This document shows, one piece after another, positions 7,726 to 16,267 of a DNA stretch of 64,000 nucleotides. Source of the stretch: Palsa-504 sp963819785. GTDB lineage: Bacteria > Actinomycetota > Actinomycetes > Streptosporangiales > Streptosporangiaceae. The position numbers were made by a program, and so were the translations under genes. Below the pieces are notes generated by a model. It saw only the letters and a list, made by a program, of their open reading frames with translations, was not told the DNA's origin and did no database searches. Location: contig CAWFXW010000026.1 of the NCBI GenBank assembly GCA_963819785.1, positions 1,054,001-1,118,000 of the forward strand. Direction: 5' to 3'. Within the stretch, counting starts at the first letter, position 1. Each line of letters starts with the position of its first letter.

Positions 7726-8595
7726 GTGCCTGATCCGGACGTCATCGAGTTCTCGCCGGCCAAGCCCGCCCGCCCGGCGCGGAAGCGGCTGCTCATCGGG
7801 GGCGCGGCCGCCGGGGTGATCATCGTCGCGGCGGTGGTCGTGCTGGTCGGGATCAAGCCCGGCGGGAACGGCTCGGCCGAGGGGCAGGGCAATCCGGCGC
7901 CGGCCGGGCTGGTGGCCCAGGTGACCAGCGTCCCGGCGGGTCTCGCGGAGGCGGTCGGCGACGGGCATGGCCAGGTCACCGGCAGGCCGGTCCTGGTCAC
8001 GGGGTCGCCGCTGGAGGCGAACGGCAAGCCGGAGGTCCTGTTCGTCGGGTCGGAGTACTGCCCGTACTGCGCCGCCGAGCGCTGGGCCCTCGTCGTGGCG
8101 CTCAGCCGGTTCGGGACGTTCACCGGGCTGCGCACCATCCGGTCGGGGAACTACCAGCCCTATCCGGACCTGGCCACCTGGACGTTCTACGGGTCAGCGT
8201 ACGCCAGCCGGTACCTGACCTTCGTCCCGGTCGAGACCAGATCGAACGTGCTGGTCTCGCGCACGGCCAACCCGGAGAACCGGGGCAGCTACACCACGCT
8301 GCAGAAGCTGACCGGCGCCGAGCAGGCGATCCTGAACAGGTACGACAGGACCGGCTCCGTCCCGTTCGTGGACTTCGGGAACCGGTCGGTGATCGTCGGC
8401 TCCAGCTTCGATCCGATGGTCTTGCAGCAGCAGACCTGGAGCCAGATCGCGGCCGCGCTCCGCAACCCGGCCAGCCCGGCTGGCCAGGCCATCCTCGGGG
8501 CGGCGAACTACATCACCGCGGCCATCTGCCGGCTGACCGGGGACCGGCCGGCCAGCGCCTGCACGGCGGCGATCAGGGCCCTGCTAGGAAACTGA
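7726..8595 (+). CDS. Membrane-anchored DUF929/thioredoxin-fold protein with CPYC motif
   Basis: A 289-aa protein with GTG start. A short basic cytoplasmic tail (KPARPARKR) is followed by one membrane segment at about residues 24-46 (LLIGGAAAGVIIVAAVVVLVGI), then an extracytoplasmic domain. EVLFVGSEYCPYCAAERWALVVALSRFG at about residue 103 is a thioredoxin-like redox motif (CPYC), and GSVPFVDFGNRSVIVGSSF supplies the cis-Pro loop (VPF). The C-terminus has two further Cys that could form a disulfide. This is the DUF929 layout. A role in extracytoplasmic thiol-disulfide exchange is plausible but not shown. It diverges from the laccase-domain gene, with about 100 bp between them. Confidence 0.8.
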   Translation: MPDPDVIEFSPAKPARPARKRLLIGGAAAGVIIVAAVVVLVGIKPGGNGSAEGQGNPAPAGLVAQVTSVPAGLAEAVGDGHGQVTGRPVLVTGSPLEANGKPEVLFVGSEYCPYCAAERWALVVALSRFGTFTGLRTIRSGNYQPYPDLATWTFYGSAYASRYLTFVPVETRSNVLVSRTANPENRGSYTTLQKLTGAEQAILNRYDRTGSVPFVDFGNRSVIVGSSFDPMVLQQQTWSQIAAALRNPASPAGQAILGAANYITAAICRLTGDRPASACTAAIRALLGN

Positions 8596-8600
8596 CACTG

Positions 8601-9722
8601 CTACGAACCTGACGCGGCGGACTCGGCGGCGCGCAGGGCGCGCAGGAGGTTGCCGCCGGCCAGGGCGGCGCAGTCCGGTTCGGTCCAGCCGCGGGCCAGG
8701 AGCTCGGCGAACAGGGCCGGATAGGTGGACACGTCCTCCAGGCCGACGGTGACGTCGGGGGTGCCGTCGAAGTCGCCGCCCAGGCCCACGTGCTCGAGGC
8801 CGGCCACCCGCCGGACGTGCTCGACGTGGTCGGCGACCTGAGCCAGGGTGGCGTGGGGCGGCGGGTGGGCGGCCTCCCATTCGGCCTTGATGCTGTACAG
8901 CTGCGTGAAGTCCTTCGGGTCCAGGCCGCGCCCGGCGGCCTCGGCCTTGAGGGCGGCCAGCCAGTCGGCACACTCCTGCGACACGAAACCGGGTACGAAC
9001 GTCACCATGCACACGCCGCCGTTGCCGGGCAACCGGGCCAGCACGTCGTCGGGAACGTTGCGCGGATTGTCGCAGACCGCGCGGGCAGAGGAGTGCGAGA
9101 AGATCACCGGCGCCGCGGCGACATCCAGCGCGTCGTGCATGGTGGCCGGGGACACGTGCGACAGGTCGACCAGCATGCCGAGGCGCTGCATCTCGCGGAC
9201 CACCTCGCGGCCGAAACCGGTCAGGCCGCCCGCCGCGGCGGTGTCGGTGGCCGAGTCGGCCCAGCCGACGTTCACGTTGTGGGTCAGCGTCATGTACCGC
9301 ACCCCGAGCGCGTACAGCATGCGCAGCACGCCGAGCGAGGAGGCGATGCAGTGGCCGCCTTCGGCGCCGAGCAGCGAGGCCACCCGGCCGGCGGCGAAGA
9401 TCCGCTCCACGTCGGCGGCGGTCAGCGCGAGCTCCAGGGCCCGCGGGTAGGCCGCGATCATCCCGCGGGCCAGGTCGATCTGCTCGAGCACGGTGGTGAC
9501 GGCGGCGTCCCCGCCGATCGAGGCCGGCACGAAGACCGACCAGAACTGGGCGCCCACCCCGCCCGCCGCGAGCCGGGGCAGGTCGGTGTGGGTGCCCGCG
9601 ACTGGTTCGGCCAGGTCCACCGGGACGGCCCGTTCGCGCAGCGCCCAGGGCAGGTCGTTGTGCCCGTCGATGAGCGGGAACCGGCGGAGCAGGTCGCGGG
9701 CGGCGGGAGCGGGCTCGGTCAC
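8601..9722 (-). CDS. Membrane dipeptidase (renal dipeptidase, peptidase M19)
   Basis: A 373-aa protein. The N-terminal PLIDGHNDLPWALRE carries the HxD metal motif. AEGGHCIASSLGVLRMLYALGVRYMTLTHN contains the bridging-Glu and substrate-binding region, VDLSHVSP and VIFSHSSARAVCDNPRN supply the two downstream His, and HVGLGGDFDG is the conserved C-terminal Asp motif. M19 enzymes are dizinc TIM-barrel hydrolases of dipeptides, including D-amino-acid-containing ones, and some act on beta-lactams. There is no signal peptide, so it is probably cytosolic, as in most actinobacterial members. It converges on the DUF929 gene with only 5 bp between the stops. Confidence 0.9.
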   Translation of the reverse strand: MTEPAPAARDLLRRFPLIDGHNDLPWALRERAVPVDLAEPVAGTHTDLPRLAAGGVGAQFWSVFVPASIGGDAAVTTVLEQIDLARGMIAAYPRALELALTAADVERIFAAGRVASLLGAEGGHCIASSLGVLRMLYALGVRYMTLTHNVNVGWADSATDTAAAGGLTGFGREVVREMQRLGMLVDLSHVSPATMHDALDVAAAPVIFSHSSARAVCDNPRNVPDDVLARLPGNGGVCMVTFVPGFVSQECADWLAALKAEAAGRGLDPKDFTQLYSIKAEWEAAHPPPHATLAQVADHVEHVRRVAGLEHVGLGGDFDGTPDVTVGLEDVSTYPALFAELLARGWTEPDCAALAGGNLLRALRAAESAASGS

Positions 9723-9883
9723 CCCGCTAGCCTAACGAGGGGCACGTCAGAGGGCCGGCCGCGAGTACCGCTGGCCGTTAGGGAGAAATTTATTGTTTTT
9801 TCCTATTCATGCTGGTTAACGGCTTATGCGATTACGCTTAGGGTGGCGAGGGACGATGGGCGGTATGTGATGAGCCTGGTCCG

Positions 9884-10717
9884 ATGACAGCCCAGTGGGC
9901 AGTGGCTCGCCATGTCGTGCTCGACGGCGCGGTGAACGTGCGGGACGTGGGCGGCTATCAGAGCAGCTACGGGCTGCAGGTGGCGCGCGGGCGGCTGTTC
10001 CGCGGCGACGCGCTGAGCCAGCTGTCCCGCCTGGACGTGGAGCGGATCGACCGGCTGGGGCTGCGCAGCGTCATCGACTTCAGGTCCCCCGGCGAGGTGC
10101 TGCTGTCCGGCGCGGACCGGCTGCCGTTCGGCGTCGAGTTCGTCAGCCTGCCGGTGGGCGGCGGCGACCTGGGCTCGGTCTACGAGCTGATCGCCAGCGG
10201 CGACCACGAGCGGCAGCGGCGCGAGCTCGGCGACGGGCGCGCTGCGTCGCTGATGGTGGCGATCAACCGCGAGTTCGTGGCGGACGCGCGGCAGCGCGAG
10301 GCGTTCGGCGGCGCGCTGCGGGTGGTGTGCGCGGCCGGGCGGCTGCCGCTGCTGTACCACTGCACCAGCGGGAAGGACCGGACCGGGTGGATGTCCGCCA
10401 TCGTGCTGACCGTCCTGGGCGTGCCGCGCGAGGTCGTGCTGCGTGACTACCTGCTGTCCAACGACTTCCACCGCACCGGGTACCAGAAGCTGCGCTTCGA
10501 CCTGGCCAAGACCGGGATCGTGGCCGACCCCGAGCTGCTGCGGCCGGTCCTGGAGCAGAGCGCCACGTACCTGGGCGCGGCGTTCGAGGAGGCGGAGCGG
10601 CGGTACGGGTCGTTCGGGCGGTTCGTGACGCACGGGCTCGAGGTCAGCGACGCCATGCTGGGCGAGCTGCGGCGCGCCCTGCTCGGCGACCTGGTGCCGC
10701 CCGAGCCGGTGCCATGA
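9884..10717 (+). CDS. Tyrosine-protein phosphatase (Y_phosphatase3 family)
   Basis: A 277-aa protein with ATG start. The N-terminal block LDGAVNVRDVGGYQSSYG and RLFRGDALSQLSRLD are hallmarks of the family (NxRDxGG, then FRSDxL). The catalytic P-loop is LYHCTSGKDRTGW, with nucleophile Cys near residue 160 (HCxxGKDRT). The C-terminus (AAFEEAERRYGSFGRFVTHGLEVSD) also matches. Such enzymes dephosphorylate phosphotyrosine or phosphoinositides; the target is unknown. The upstream 160 bp contain an unusually AT-rich patch (about 9785-9840) likely to hold its promoter. Confidence 0.88.
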   Translation: MTAQWAVARHVVLDGAVNVRDVGGYQSSYGLQVARGRLFRGDALSQLSRLDVERIDRLGLRSVIDFRSPGEVLLSGADRLPFGVEFVSLPVGGGDLGSVYELIASGDHERQRRELGDGRAASLMVAINREFVADARQREAFGGALRVVCAAGRLPLLYHCTSGKDRTGWMSAIVLTVLGVPREVVLRDYLLSNDFHRTGYQKLRFDLAKTGIVADPELLRPVLEQSATYLGAAFEEAERRYGSFGRFVTHGLEVSDAMLGELRRALLGDLVPPEPVP

Positions 10718-10735
10718 CCACCTAGTGCGTGCGGC

Positions 10736-10779
10736 TGCGGCGCTCTAGTGCTTGCGGCGCTCTAGTGCTTGCGGCGCTT
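10736..10779. repeat. 17-bp tandem repeat at the 3' end of the FHA-ABC gene
   Basis: The unit TGCGGCGCTCTAGTGCT occurs at 10736 and 10753 and partly at 10770. One copy forms the last codons and stop of the FHA-ABC gene on the minus strand (KRRKH then TAG), so the duplication has repeated the gene end without changing the protein. Confidence 0.7.
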
Positions 10780-13542
10780 GGGACCGAGCGACTTGAGCCG
10801 GAACCAGGCGATCAGTACGAAGACCACGCCCAGCGCGATCATCAGGCCCATGTCGCGCAGCCAGTTGCCCGCGCTGCTCGTCCACACCGAGTCCAGGGGT
10901 GCGATCCGGGTCGGGCTGGGGGGCGGGGCACCGTCCAGGGAGTTGAGATTCGAGGTGGCCGCCACCGCGCCGAACCCCCAGCGGGACGGCGAGATCCAGG
11001 CCAGCTGGGACAGCCCGGCCTTCTTGACCAGCGACACCACGCCGCCGGACAAGATGACCTGGACCATGGTGAGCAGGACCAGGATGGGCATGGTCTTCTC
11101 GGACGTGCTGACCAGGGCCGACACCAGCAGGCCCAGGCACATCGAGGCGAGGGCGAGCACCGCGATGGCGATCAGGATCTCGCCCAGCGGGAACCCGGAC
11201 AGCACCGCGCCCTTGGGCGGCAGCGGATGGCCGATCACCCCGATCACCACCAGGACGATCGACTGCCCGATGCTGATCGCGCCGAGTACCACCAGCTTGG
11301 ACGCCAGGTAGGCACCCGAGGACAGGCCCGCCGCCCGTTCCCTGACGTAGATCACGCGTTCCTTGACCAGCTCGCGGACCGAGCTGGCGGCCCCGGACAG
11401 GCAGGCGCAGATGACCAGGAGCAGCAGGGTGGTCTGGGCGTTGACGTTGGTCGGATTGTCCGCGCTGGTCGGGCCCAGGCCGGTGCTGCCACCGACCAGG
11501 CGGATCAGCACGCCGAGAATGACCGGGAGCAGGACCATGAACAGCAGGAAGCCGCGGTCGGAGGCGAGCACCCGGACGTAGCGCCGGGTCAGCGTGGTCA
11601 TCTGCGGGATCGCGCCGCGCCGGTTGACCGGCATGTCCTCCAGCGCGGAGGGCCCCTCCCCCGGCACCTGCTTGGACTGCTGGCCCAGCACGTACTGCGC
11701 GTGGGCGGGCGAGGCGAGGAACTCCGCGGCCCAGTCGCGGTCCGGGTAGCGCTCGAAGTCCTGGAACACGTCGTCCCAGCGGGTCTTGCCGAAGTAGGTG
11801 AGCCCGTCGGCGGGCGGCCCGTAGAAGGCGATCCGGCCGCCGGGGACCAGGACCAGCAGCCGGTCGCACTGGTCCAGGTTCAGGACGCTGTGCGTGACCA
11901 CGACGACCGTCCGGCCGCCGTGGGCCAGCTCCGCCATCTGCTCCATGACCGACTTGTCCAGGCCCGGGTCCAGGCCCGAGGTGGGTTCGTCGAGGAACAG
12001 CAGGGACGGCTTGGTCAGCAGTTCCTGGGCGATGTTGACCCGCTTGAGCTGCCCGCCGGACAGCCGGTCGGCCCGGGTGTTGGCGTGCTTGGTCAGGCCG
12101 AGCTCGCCCATCACCTCGTCCACCCGGGCGTCCCGCTCGTGGGCCCCGGTGTCGGCCGGGAAGCGGAGCTCGGCGGAGTACTGCAGCGCGCGGCGGGCGG
12201 TCAGCTGGGTGTGCAGGACGCTCTCCTGCGGGACCAGCCCGATGCGGTACCGGAGTTCGGCGTAGTTGCGGTACAGGTCACGGTTGTCGTACAGCACGTT
12301 GCCGGTGTCCGCGGGGCGCATCCCGGTCAGCGCGCCGAGCAGGGTCGACTTGCCGGCGCCGCTCGGGCCGATGACGCCGAGCAGGGATTTCTCCGGGATG
12401 GGGAAGGTCACGTGGTCGAGCAGGATCTTTCCGCCGCCCACCTGCACGACCAGGTCCTGCGCCTCGAAGCTGACCACGCCGTCGTCGACGAACAGCCGCA
12501 GCTCGCCGCCGGCCAGCCGGAGCGTCGAGCGGCCGATGCTGACGATGTCGTTCTCGCCGATCACGGCGGAGGAGACCTTGCGGCCGTTGACGAAGGTGCC
12601 GTTGTGGCTGCCCAGGTCGACGATCTCGTAGGTGCCGGTGGGTGACTTGCGGAGTTCGGCGTGGTGGCGCGAGACGTCCAGGTCGGGCAGCACGATGTCG
12701 TTGTCCGGGATCCGCCCGATGCGCAGAGCCTTGACCGGCAGCGGCATGCGCGAGGTCGGGCGGCGGTCGACGCTGGGCAGCAGCGCGCGGGGCATGCCAC
12801 CCGCGGCGCCCTGGCCGCCCAGCGCGCCCGGCGCGCCGTCGCGCTGGCCGGGGTGCGGGGCGACGTCGGCCCAGCCGGAACCGGGCCCGGCGGGCGGGCG
12901 GTGCAGATCCTGCGGGATATGGATCTCGCGGGACAGCTCGGGGCGGAGCCGTGCGGCGGGGGCCACCGGGGCGGGCGGGGCCTGAGCCGGGGGGGCCTGG
13001 GCCGCGGCCGCCGGGGCCGGGGGGGCCTGAGCCGGGGGGGCCTGAGCCGGCGGGGCGGGGGCCGACGGCCCGTCGCGGTACAGGCCGGCGTCGGACGGCG
13101 CGGCGGCGGCCTGGAGCATGCAGCGCAGGATCGGCCCGTCGTCGGGGTTGCCCAGCCGCACCACGCAGTCGGCGGCGATCGGGAACCGCTCGATCCGCTG
13201 CAGGCCGACGAACGTCCCGTTGGTGCTGCCGACGTCCTCAAGCAGCCAGACGTCACCCTCGACACGCAGCACGCCGTGCCGCCACGAGACGCGCGAGTCG
13301 GCCACCACGATGTCGGATTTCGGGTCTCGGCCGATGCGGTAGCTGCTGCCGCCGTAGAACGTGCGCTCCGAGCTCCGGGTCCTGACGACGAGGGCGGGCG
13401 CGGCGGAATCGCCGGCCGGTCCGGCGGGGCCGCCGGGTCCGGCGGAGGCTGGCGCCTCGGCCAGTCCAGCCGCTGGACCTGGGCCCGGCGACCCGGCCTG
13501 AGGCTGCTGCTGGCCTGGCCAATCGGAGTGCTCGGGTGGCAT
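10762..13542 (-). CDS. FHA-domain ABC transporter, ABCG-type fused ATPase-permease
   Basis: A 926-aa protein starting at ATG 13542 (MPPEHSDWPG). Two FHA domains are seen: the first at about residues 60-140 (YRIGRDPKSDIVVADSRVSWRHGVL, then VGSTNGTFV) and the second at about 260-350 (RIGRIPDNDIVLPDLDVSRHHAEL, SHNGTFVNG). Between them is a Pro/Ala linker with repeats. The ATPase domain follows: Walker A GPSGAGKSTLLGAL, signature LSGGQLKRVNIAQELL, Walker B SLLFLDEPTSGLDP. The last third is an ABC2 permease with about six membrane segments. FHA domains bind phosphothreonine, so a Ser/Thr kinase (PknB type) probably regulates it; the mycobacterial relative is Rv1747. Substrate unknown. A start up to 126 bp further upstream is possible but lacks family similarity. 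Confidence 0.92.
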   Translation of the reverse strand: MPPEHSDWPGQQQPQAGSPGPGPAAGLAEAPASAGPGGPAGPAGDSAAPALVVRTRSSERTFYGGSSYRIGRDPKSDIVVADSRVSWRHGVLRVEGDVWLLEDVGSTNGTFVGLQRIERFPIAADCVVRLGNPDDGPILRCMLQAAAAPSDAGLYRDGPSAPAPPAQAPPAQAPPAPAAAAQAPPAQAPPAPVAPAARLRPELSREIHIPQDLHRPPAGPGSGWADVAPHPGQRDGAPGALGGQGAAGGMPRALLPSVDRRPTSRMPLPVKALRIGRIPDNDIVLPDLDVSRHHAELRKSPTGTYEIVDLGSHNGTFVNGRKVSSAVIGENDIVSIGRSTLRLAGGELRLFVDDGVVSFEAQDLVVQVGGGKILLDHVTFPIPEKSLLGVIGPSGAGKSTLLGALTGMRPADTGNVLYDNRDLYRNYAELRYRIGLVPQESVLHTQLTARRALQYSAELRFPADTGAHERDARVDEVMGELGLTKHANTRADRLSGGQLKRVNIAQELLTKPSLLFLDEPTSGLDPGLDKSVMEQMAELAHGGRTVVVVTHSVLNLDQCDRLLVLVPGGRIAFYGPPADGLTYFGKTRWDDVFQDFERYPDRDWAAEFLASPAHAQYVLGQQSKQVPGEGPSALEDMPVNRRGAIPQMTTLTRRYVRVLASDRGFLLFMVLLPVILGVLIRLVGGSTGLGPTSADNPTNVNAQTTLLLLVICACLSGAASSVRELVKERVIYVRERAAGLSSGAYLASKLVVLGAISIGQSIVLVVIGVIGHPLPPKGAVLSGFPLGEILIAIAVLALASMCLGLLVSALVSTSEKTMPILVLLTMVQVILSGGVVSLVKKAGLSQLAWISPSRWGFGAVAATSNLNSLDGAPPPSPTRIAPLDSVWTSSAGNWLRDMGLMIALGVVFVLIAWFRLKSLGPKRRKH

Positions 13543-13712
13543 GTCATGAAGTGTAGAGCCGACGGCGGTAAACGGGAATCGGCCGAACCTTTCGGACCAG
13601 CCGAGCCTTTTGGCATATTGGGTGGGGACACCCGTGATACTGAAACGTCTGGAACCACCGATGGCCACGCTCCGCGTGACTCGCCGCCATCCACCACGCC
13701 GGGAGGCCAGCC

Positions 13713-14495
13713 ATGAGCGCCGATCCCACCCGTCCCATACCCGAGTGGTGGCAGCAGCAGCAGCGCCCGCCCGAGCCGCCGACCTTCGTGACTCGCAGGC
13801 GGCGCCGCAAGGGGCCGCTCATCGCGCTGATCACGGTGCTGGTGATCGTGATCTTGCTCGTGGTCAGCGACCGGGTGGCGAACGCGTTCGCCGAGAACCA
13901 GATGGCCAGCCAGGTCCAGTCCTCGCTGAACCTGTCGGGTAAGCCGCACGTGAGCATCCAGGGGTTCCCGTTCTGGACCCAGTTGCTCGCCAAGGACTTC
14001 AAGACGGTCAACATTACGGCCAGCAACGAGACGATCAACTCGGCCAGCGCGGGCGGCGGGGCGCTGGAGATCAAGAGCCTGAACGCCACGCTGCACGGCC
14101 TGCACTTCCAGGGGTTCAGCAGCAACAGCGCGACCGTCGACCAGTTCAACGCCTCGGCCCTGGTCACGTTCACCGCGCTGGCCAACGTGGGCGGCATCCC
14201 GCAGGGCATCACGCTGACCTCCGACGGCGGGAACAAGATCAAGGCGGATGTCAGCCTCGGCCCGCTCTCCGACACGGCCGAGGCGCAGGTCACGCAGACC
14301 GGGCCGAACACGATCAACGTCAAGGTCATCAACGCCGGCGAGATACCGTTGGACGTCCTGGGGAACCTGACCAACTTCAGCTTCTCGATCCCGAAGCTGC
14401 CGGCCGGGGTGTCGATCCAGAGCGTCAGCGTGACTCAGCAGGGCGTGATGGTGACGATCTCGGGCACGCACACCACCTTGAGCCAGAACTCGTAG
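13713..14495 (+). CDS. DUF2993 (LmeA-like) membrane-anchored protein
   Basis: A 260-aa protein. The N-terminus is proline-rich with a basic stretch (RRRRKG), then a single membrane anchor at about residues 33-51 (PLIALITVLVIVILLVVSD). The extracytoplasmic part starts RVANAFAENQMASQVQSSL and continues with SIQGFPFWTQLLAKDFKTVNI, the characteristic DUF2993 opening. Mycobacterial LmeA binds phospholipid and supports cell-envelope glycolipid maturation; the role here is inferred only at family level. It diverges from the FHA-ABC gene across about 170 bp. Downstream of the stop are several direct copies of GATTCTGG (14496-14526). Confidence 0.85.
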   Translation: MSADPTRPIPEWWQQQQRPPEPPTFVTRRRRRKGPLIALITVLVIVILLVVSDRVANAFAENQMASQVQSSLNLSGKPHVSIQGFPFWTQLLAKDFKTVNITASNETINSASAGGGALEIKSLNATLHGLHFQGFSSNSATVDQFNASALVTFTALANVGGIPQGITLTSDGGNKIKADVSLGPLSDTAEAQVTQTGPNTINVKVINAGEIPLDVLGNLTNFSFSIPKLPAGVSIQSVSVTQQGVMVTISGTHTTLSQNS

Positions 14496-14614
14496 ATTCT
14501 CAGATTCTGGGATTCTGGATTCTGGCGCGGTGCGCTCCGCGTTTGAGTGAACTATTGTCAGCAGAGAGTTACTGTGTAAACACGGACAGTAGTCAAACGA
14601 GCGTGGGGGCCGAT

Positions 14615-15022
14615 ATGCCCGGTGCTTCCTTCACTGTCTCCGCCCCGGCCGGGCCGCGGAGCGCGACGCGGACCTTCGCGCGGCGCGCCGAGGAGGTGCC
14701 GGAGGCCCGGCGGTTCGTCCGGGACGTGCTGGCCGGCCATCCGTGCTGTTGCGACGCCGAGCTTCTGGCCTGCGAGCTGGTGACCAACGCGGTGCGGCAC
14801 GCCGCCGACGCGGCCCGGGTGACGGTGGCCGTGATCCGCCTGGGCGCGGTGGTCCACGTGGACGTGGTCGACGACGGGTGCACCGGCCTGCCGCACTGGC
14901 GCGAGGCGCGCGGGCACGATGAGGACGGGCGCGGCTTCCAGCTGGTCAACGCGCTCGCCGAACGCTGGGGTTTCCTCCGCGAGCAGTCGGGCACCTGCGT
15001 CTGGTTCGAGATCGCGCCGTAG
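14615..15022 (+). CDS. ATP-binding protein (HATPase, RsbW/anti-sigma-like)
   Basis: About 135 aa from ATG 14615; GGGGG a few bases upstream can serve as ribosome site, though GTG 14603 or TTG 14543 are alternatives. The fold is a GHKL ATPase: LLACELVTNAVRHAADAA is the N box and DDGCTGLPHW plus DEDGRGFQLVNALAERWG form the G1 and G2 boxes. Single-domain proteins of this kind are very numerous in filamentous actinobacteria and act as anti-sigma factors or Ser kinases in partner-switching systems, but many have no known partner. No anti-anti-sigma gene is adjacent. Confidence 0.85.
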   Translation: MPGASFTVSAPAGPRSATRTFARRAEEVPEARRFVRDVLAGHPCCCDAELLACELVTNAVRHAADAARVTVAVIRLGAVVHVDVVDDGCTGLPHWREARGHDEDGRGFQLVNALAERWGFLREQSGTCVWFEIAP

Positions 15023-15060
15023 CGCCAGGCCTTCCGGGTCGATGTGTAGGGTCGGGGGTT

Positions 15061-15483
15061 ATGGCTGGGACGTGCGCCTTCTGCGAGATCATCTCGGGCG
15101 AGAAGAAGGCGGTAACCATCCTCGAGACCGAGCGGCTGATCGCGTTCCTCGATCACCGGCCGCTGTTCTACGGGCACACGCTGCTGGTCCCCAAGCAGCA
15201 CCTGGTGCTGCTCAGCGACCTGCCTTCTGACCAGGTGCCCGAATTTTTCGGCACCGCCCAGCGGCTGGAACGCGCGGTCGAGGACGGGCTGCCCGCCGAC
15301 GGCTCGATGATCTTGATCAACAACGTGGTCAGCCAGTCCGTGCCGCACCTGCACCTGCACGCCATCCCCCGGAACAAGCGCGACGGCCTGCGGTTCTGGC
15401 TCGGCCCGCGGCGCCGGTACGACGCCGAGCACCCGGCCGAGGCCTTCGCGGAGCGGATCAGGGCCGCGCTGCCACCGGCTTAG
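15061..15483 (+). CDS. HIT family protein (histidine triad nucleotide hydrolase)
   Basis: A 140-aa protein from ATG 15061. It starts MAGTCAFCEIISGEKKA, the common HIT N-terminus (CxFCxI). The triad is SVPHLHLHAIPR near residue 97 (HxHxH). Members hydrolyse nucleoside phosphoramidates or dinucleotides; the specific substrate is unknown. It is 39 bp after the HATPase gene and about 40 bp before the methyltransferase gene, so co-transcription is possible. Confidence 0.9.
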   Translation: MAGTCAFCEIISGEKKAVTILETERLIAFLDHRPLFYGHTLLVPKQHLVLLSDLPSDQVPEFFGTAQRLERAVEDGLPADGSMILINNVVSQSVPHLHLHAIPRNKRDGLRFWLGPRRRYDAEHPAEAFAERIRAALPPA

Positions 15484-15523
15484 CGTCCAGTTTCGCGTAG
15501 CGTTGGGACCCAGGAGGTCCGTT

Positions 15524-16267
15524 ATGTCCGAAGGCTTTTCGGGTCCCAACCGCTTCGCGCGTGATCTGTTCGGTCCGCTGCCCGCCCGGTACGACCGGCT
15601 GGCCGAGATCTTGTCCTTCGGGCAGAACGGACGGTGGCGTTCGGCCATGGTCGACCGCGTGCTGCCAGCCGCCGGAAATGAGCACGGCGTGATCCTGGAC
15701 GTCGCGTCGGGCACCGCGGGCGTGGCGCTGCAGCTCGAGCGGCGCGGCGGGGTCAAGGTGGTCGGCGTGGACCTCACCGAGGCGATGCTGCGGCAGGGGC
15801 GCCGGCGAGTGGCGGCGGCCGGGAAGAGCGAGCGGATCGGGCTGGTGGCCGGGCGGGCCGAGCGGCTGCCCTTCCCCGACCAGCACTTCGACGCGCTGAC
15901 CTTCACCTACCTGCTGCGGTACGTCCAGGACCCGCAGGCCACGCTGGCCGAGCTGGCCCGCGTGCTGCGGCCCGGCGGCACCATGGCCAGCCTGGAGTTC
16001 TGCCTCCCCGGCAGTCCGGTGTGGCGACCGGCCTGGTGGGCCTACACCAGGCTGCTGCTGCCGGCCGGCGGGCTGGCGCTGGGCGGGCGGGAGTGGTACC
16101 GGGTCGGCCGGTTCCTCGGCCCCAACATCTCCGCCCACTACCGCCGGTATCCGGTCTCGTGGACCGTGCAGGCCTGGCAGAAGGCGGGGTTCACCGACGT
16201 GAGCGCCCGGGTCATGAGCCTGGGCGGCGGCCTGGTCATGTGGGGCACCCGTGACGACACCCGGTGA
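15524..16267 (+). CDS. Class I SAM methyltransferase, UbiE/MenG-like
   Basis: A 247-aa protein; ATG 15524 is preceded by a strong AGGAGG site. It begins FARDLFGPLPARYDRLAEILSFGQNGRWRSAMV, very like UbiE/MenG (LFDxxAxxYDxMNxxLSxGxxxxWR). The SAM motif is ILDVASGTAGVALQL near residue 64, then VVGVDLTEAML, FPDQHFDALTFTYLLRYV and ELARVLRPGGTMASLEF. It may methylate demethylmenaquinone or another prenylated quinone. The next gene overlaps its end by 17 bp and looks like a UbiA-type membrane protein, which supports a quinone or prenyl-lipid role. Confident for family, less so for substrate. Confidence 0.82.
   Translation: MSEGFSGPNRFARDLFGPLPARYDRLAEILSFGQNGRWRSAMVDRVLPAAGNEHGVILDVASGTAGVALQLERRGGVKVVGVDLTEAMLRQGRRRVAAAGKSERIGLVAGRAERLPFPDQHFDALTFTYLLRYVQDPQATLAELARVLRPGGTMASLEFCLPGSPVWRPAWWAYTRLLLPAGGLALGGREWYRVGRFLGPNISAHYRRYPVSWTVQAWQKAGFTDVSARVMSLGGGLVMWGTRDDTR

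Noticed and set aside
5259..8138. A single 959-codon minus-strand frame joining laccase domain and MurL
   Set aside because: Its middle is out-of-frame Arg/Pro sequence and its first 170 codons overlap the DUF929 gene; the join comes from the apparent frameshift near 6980.
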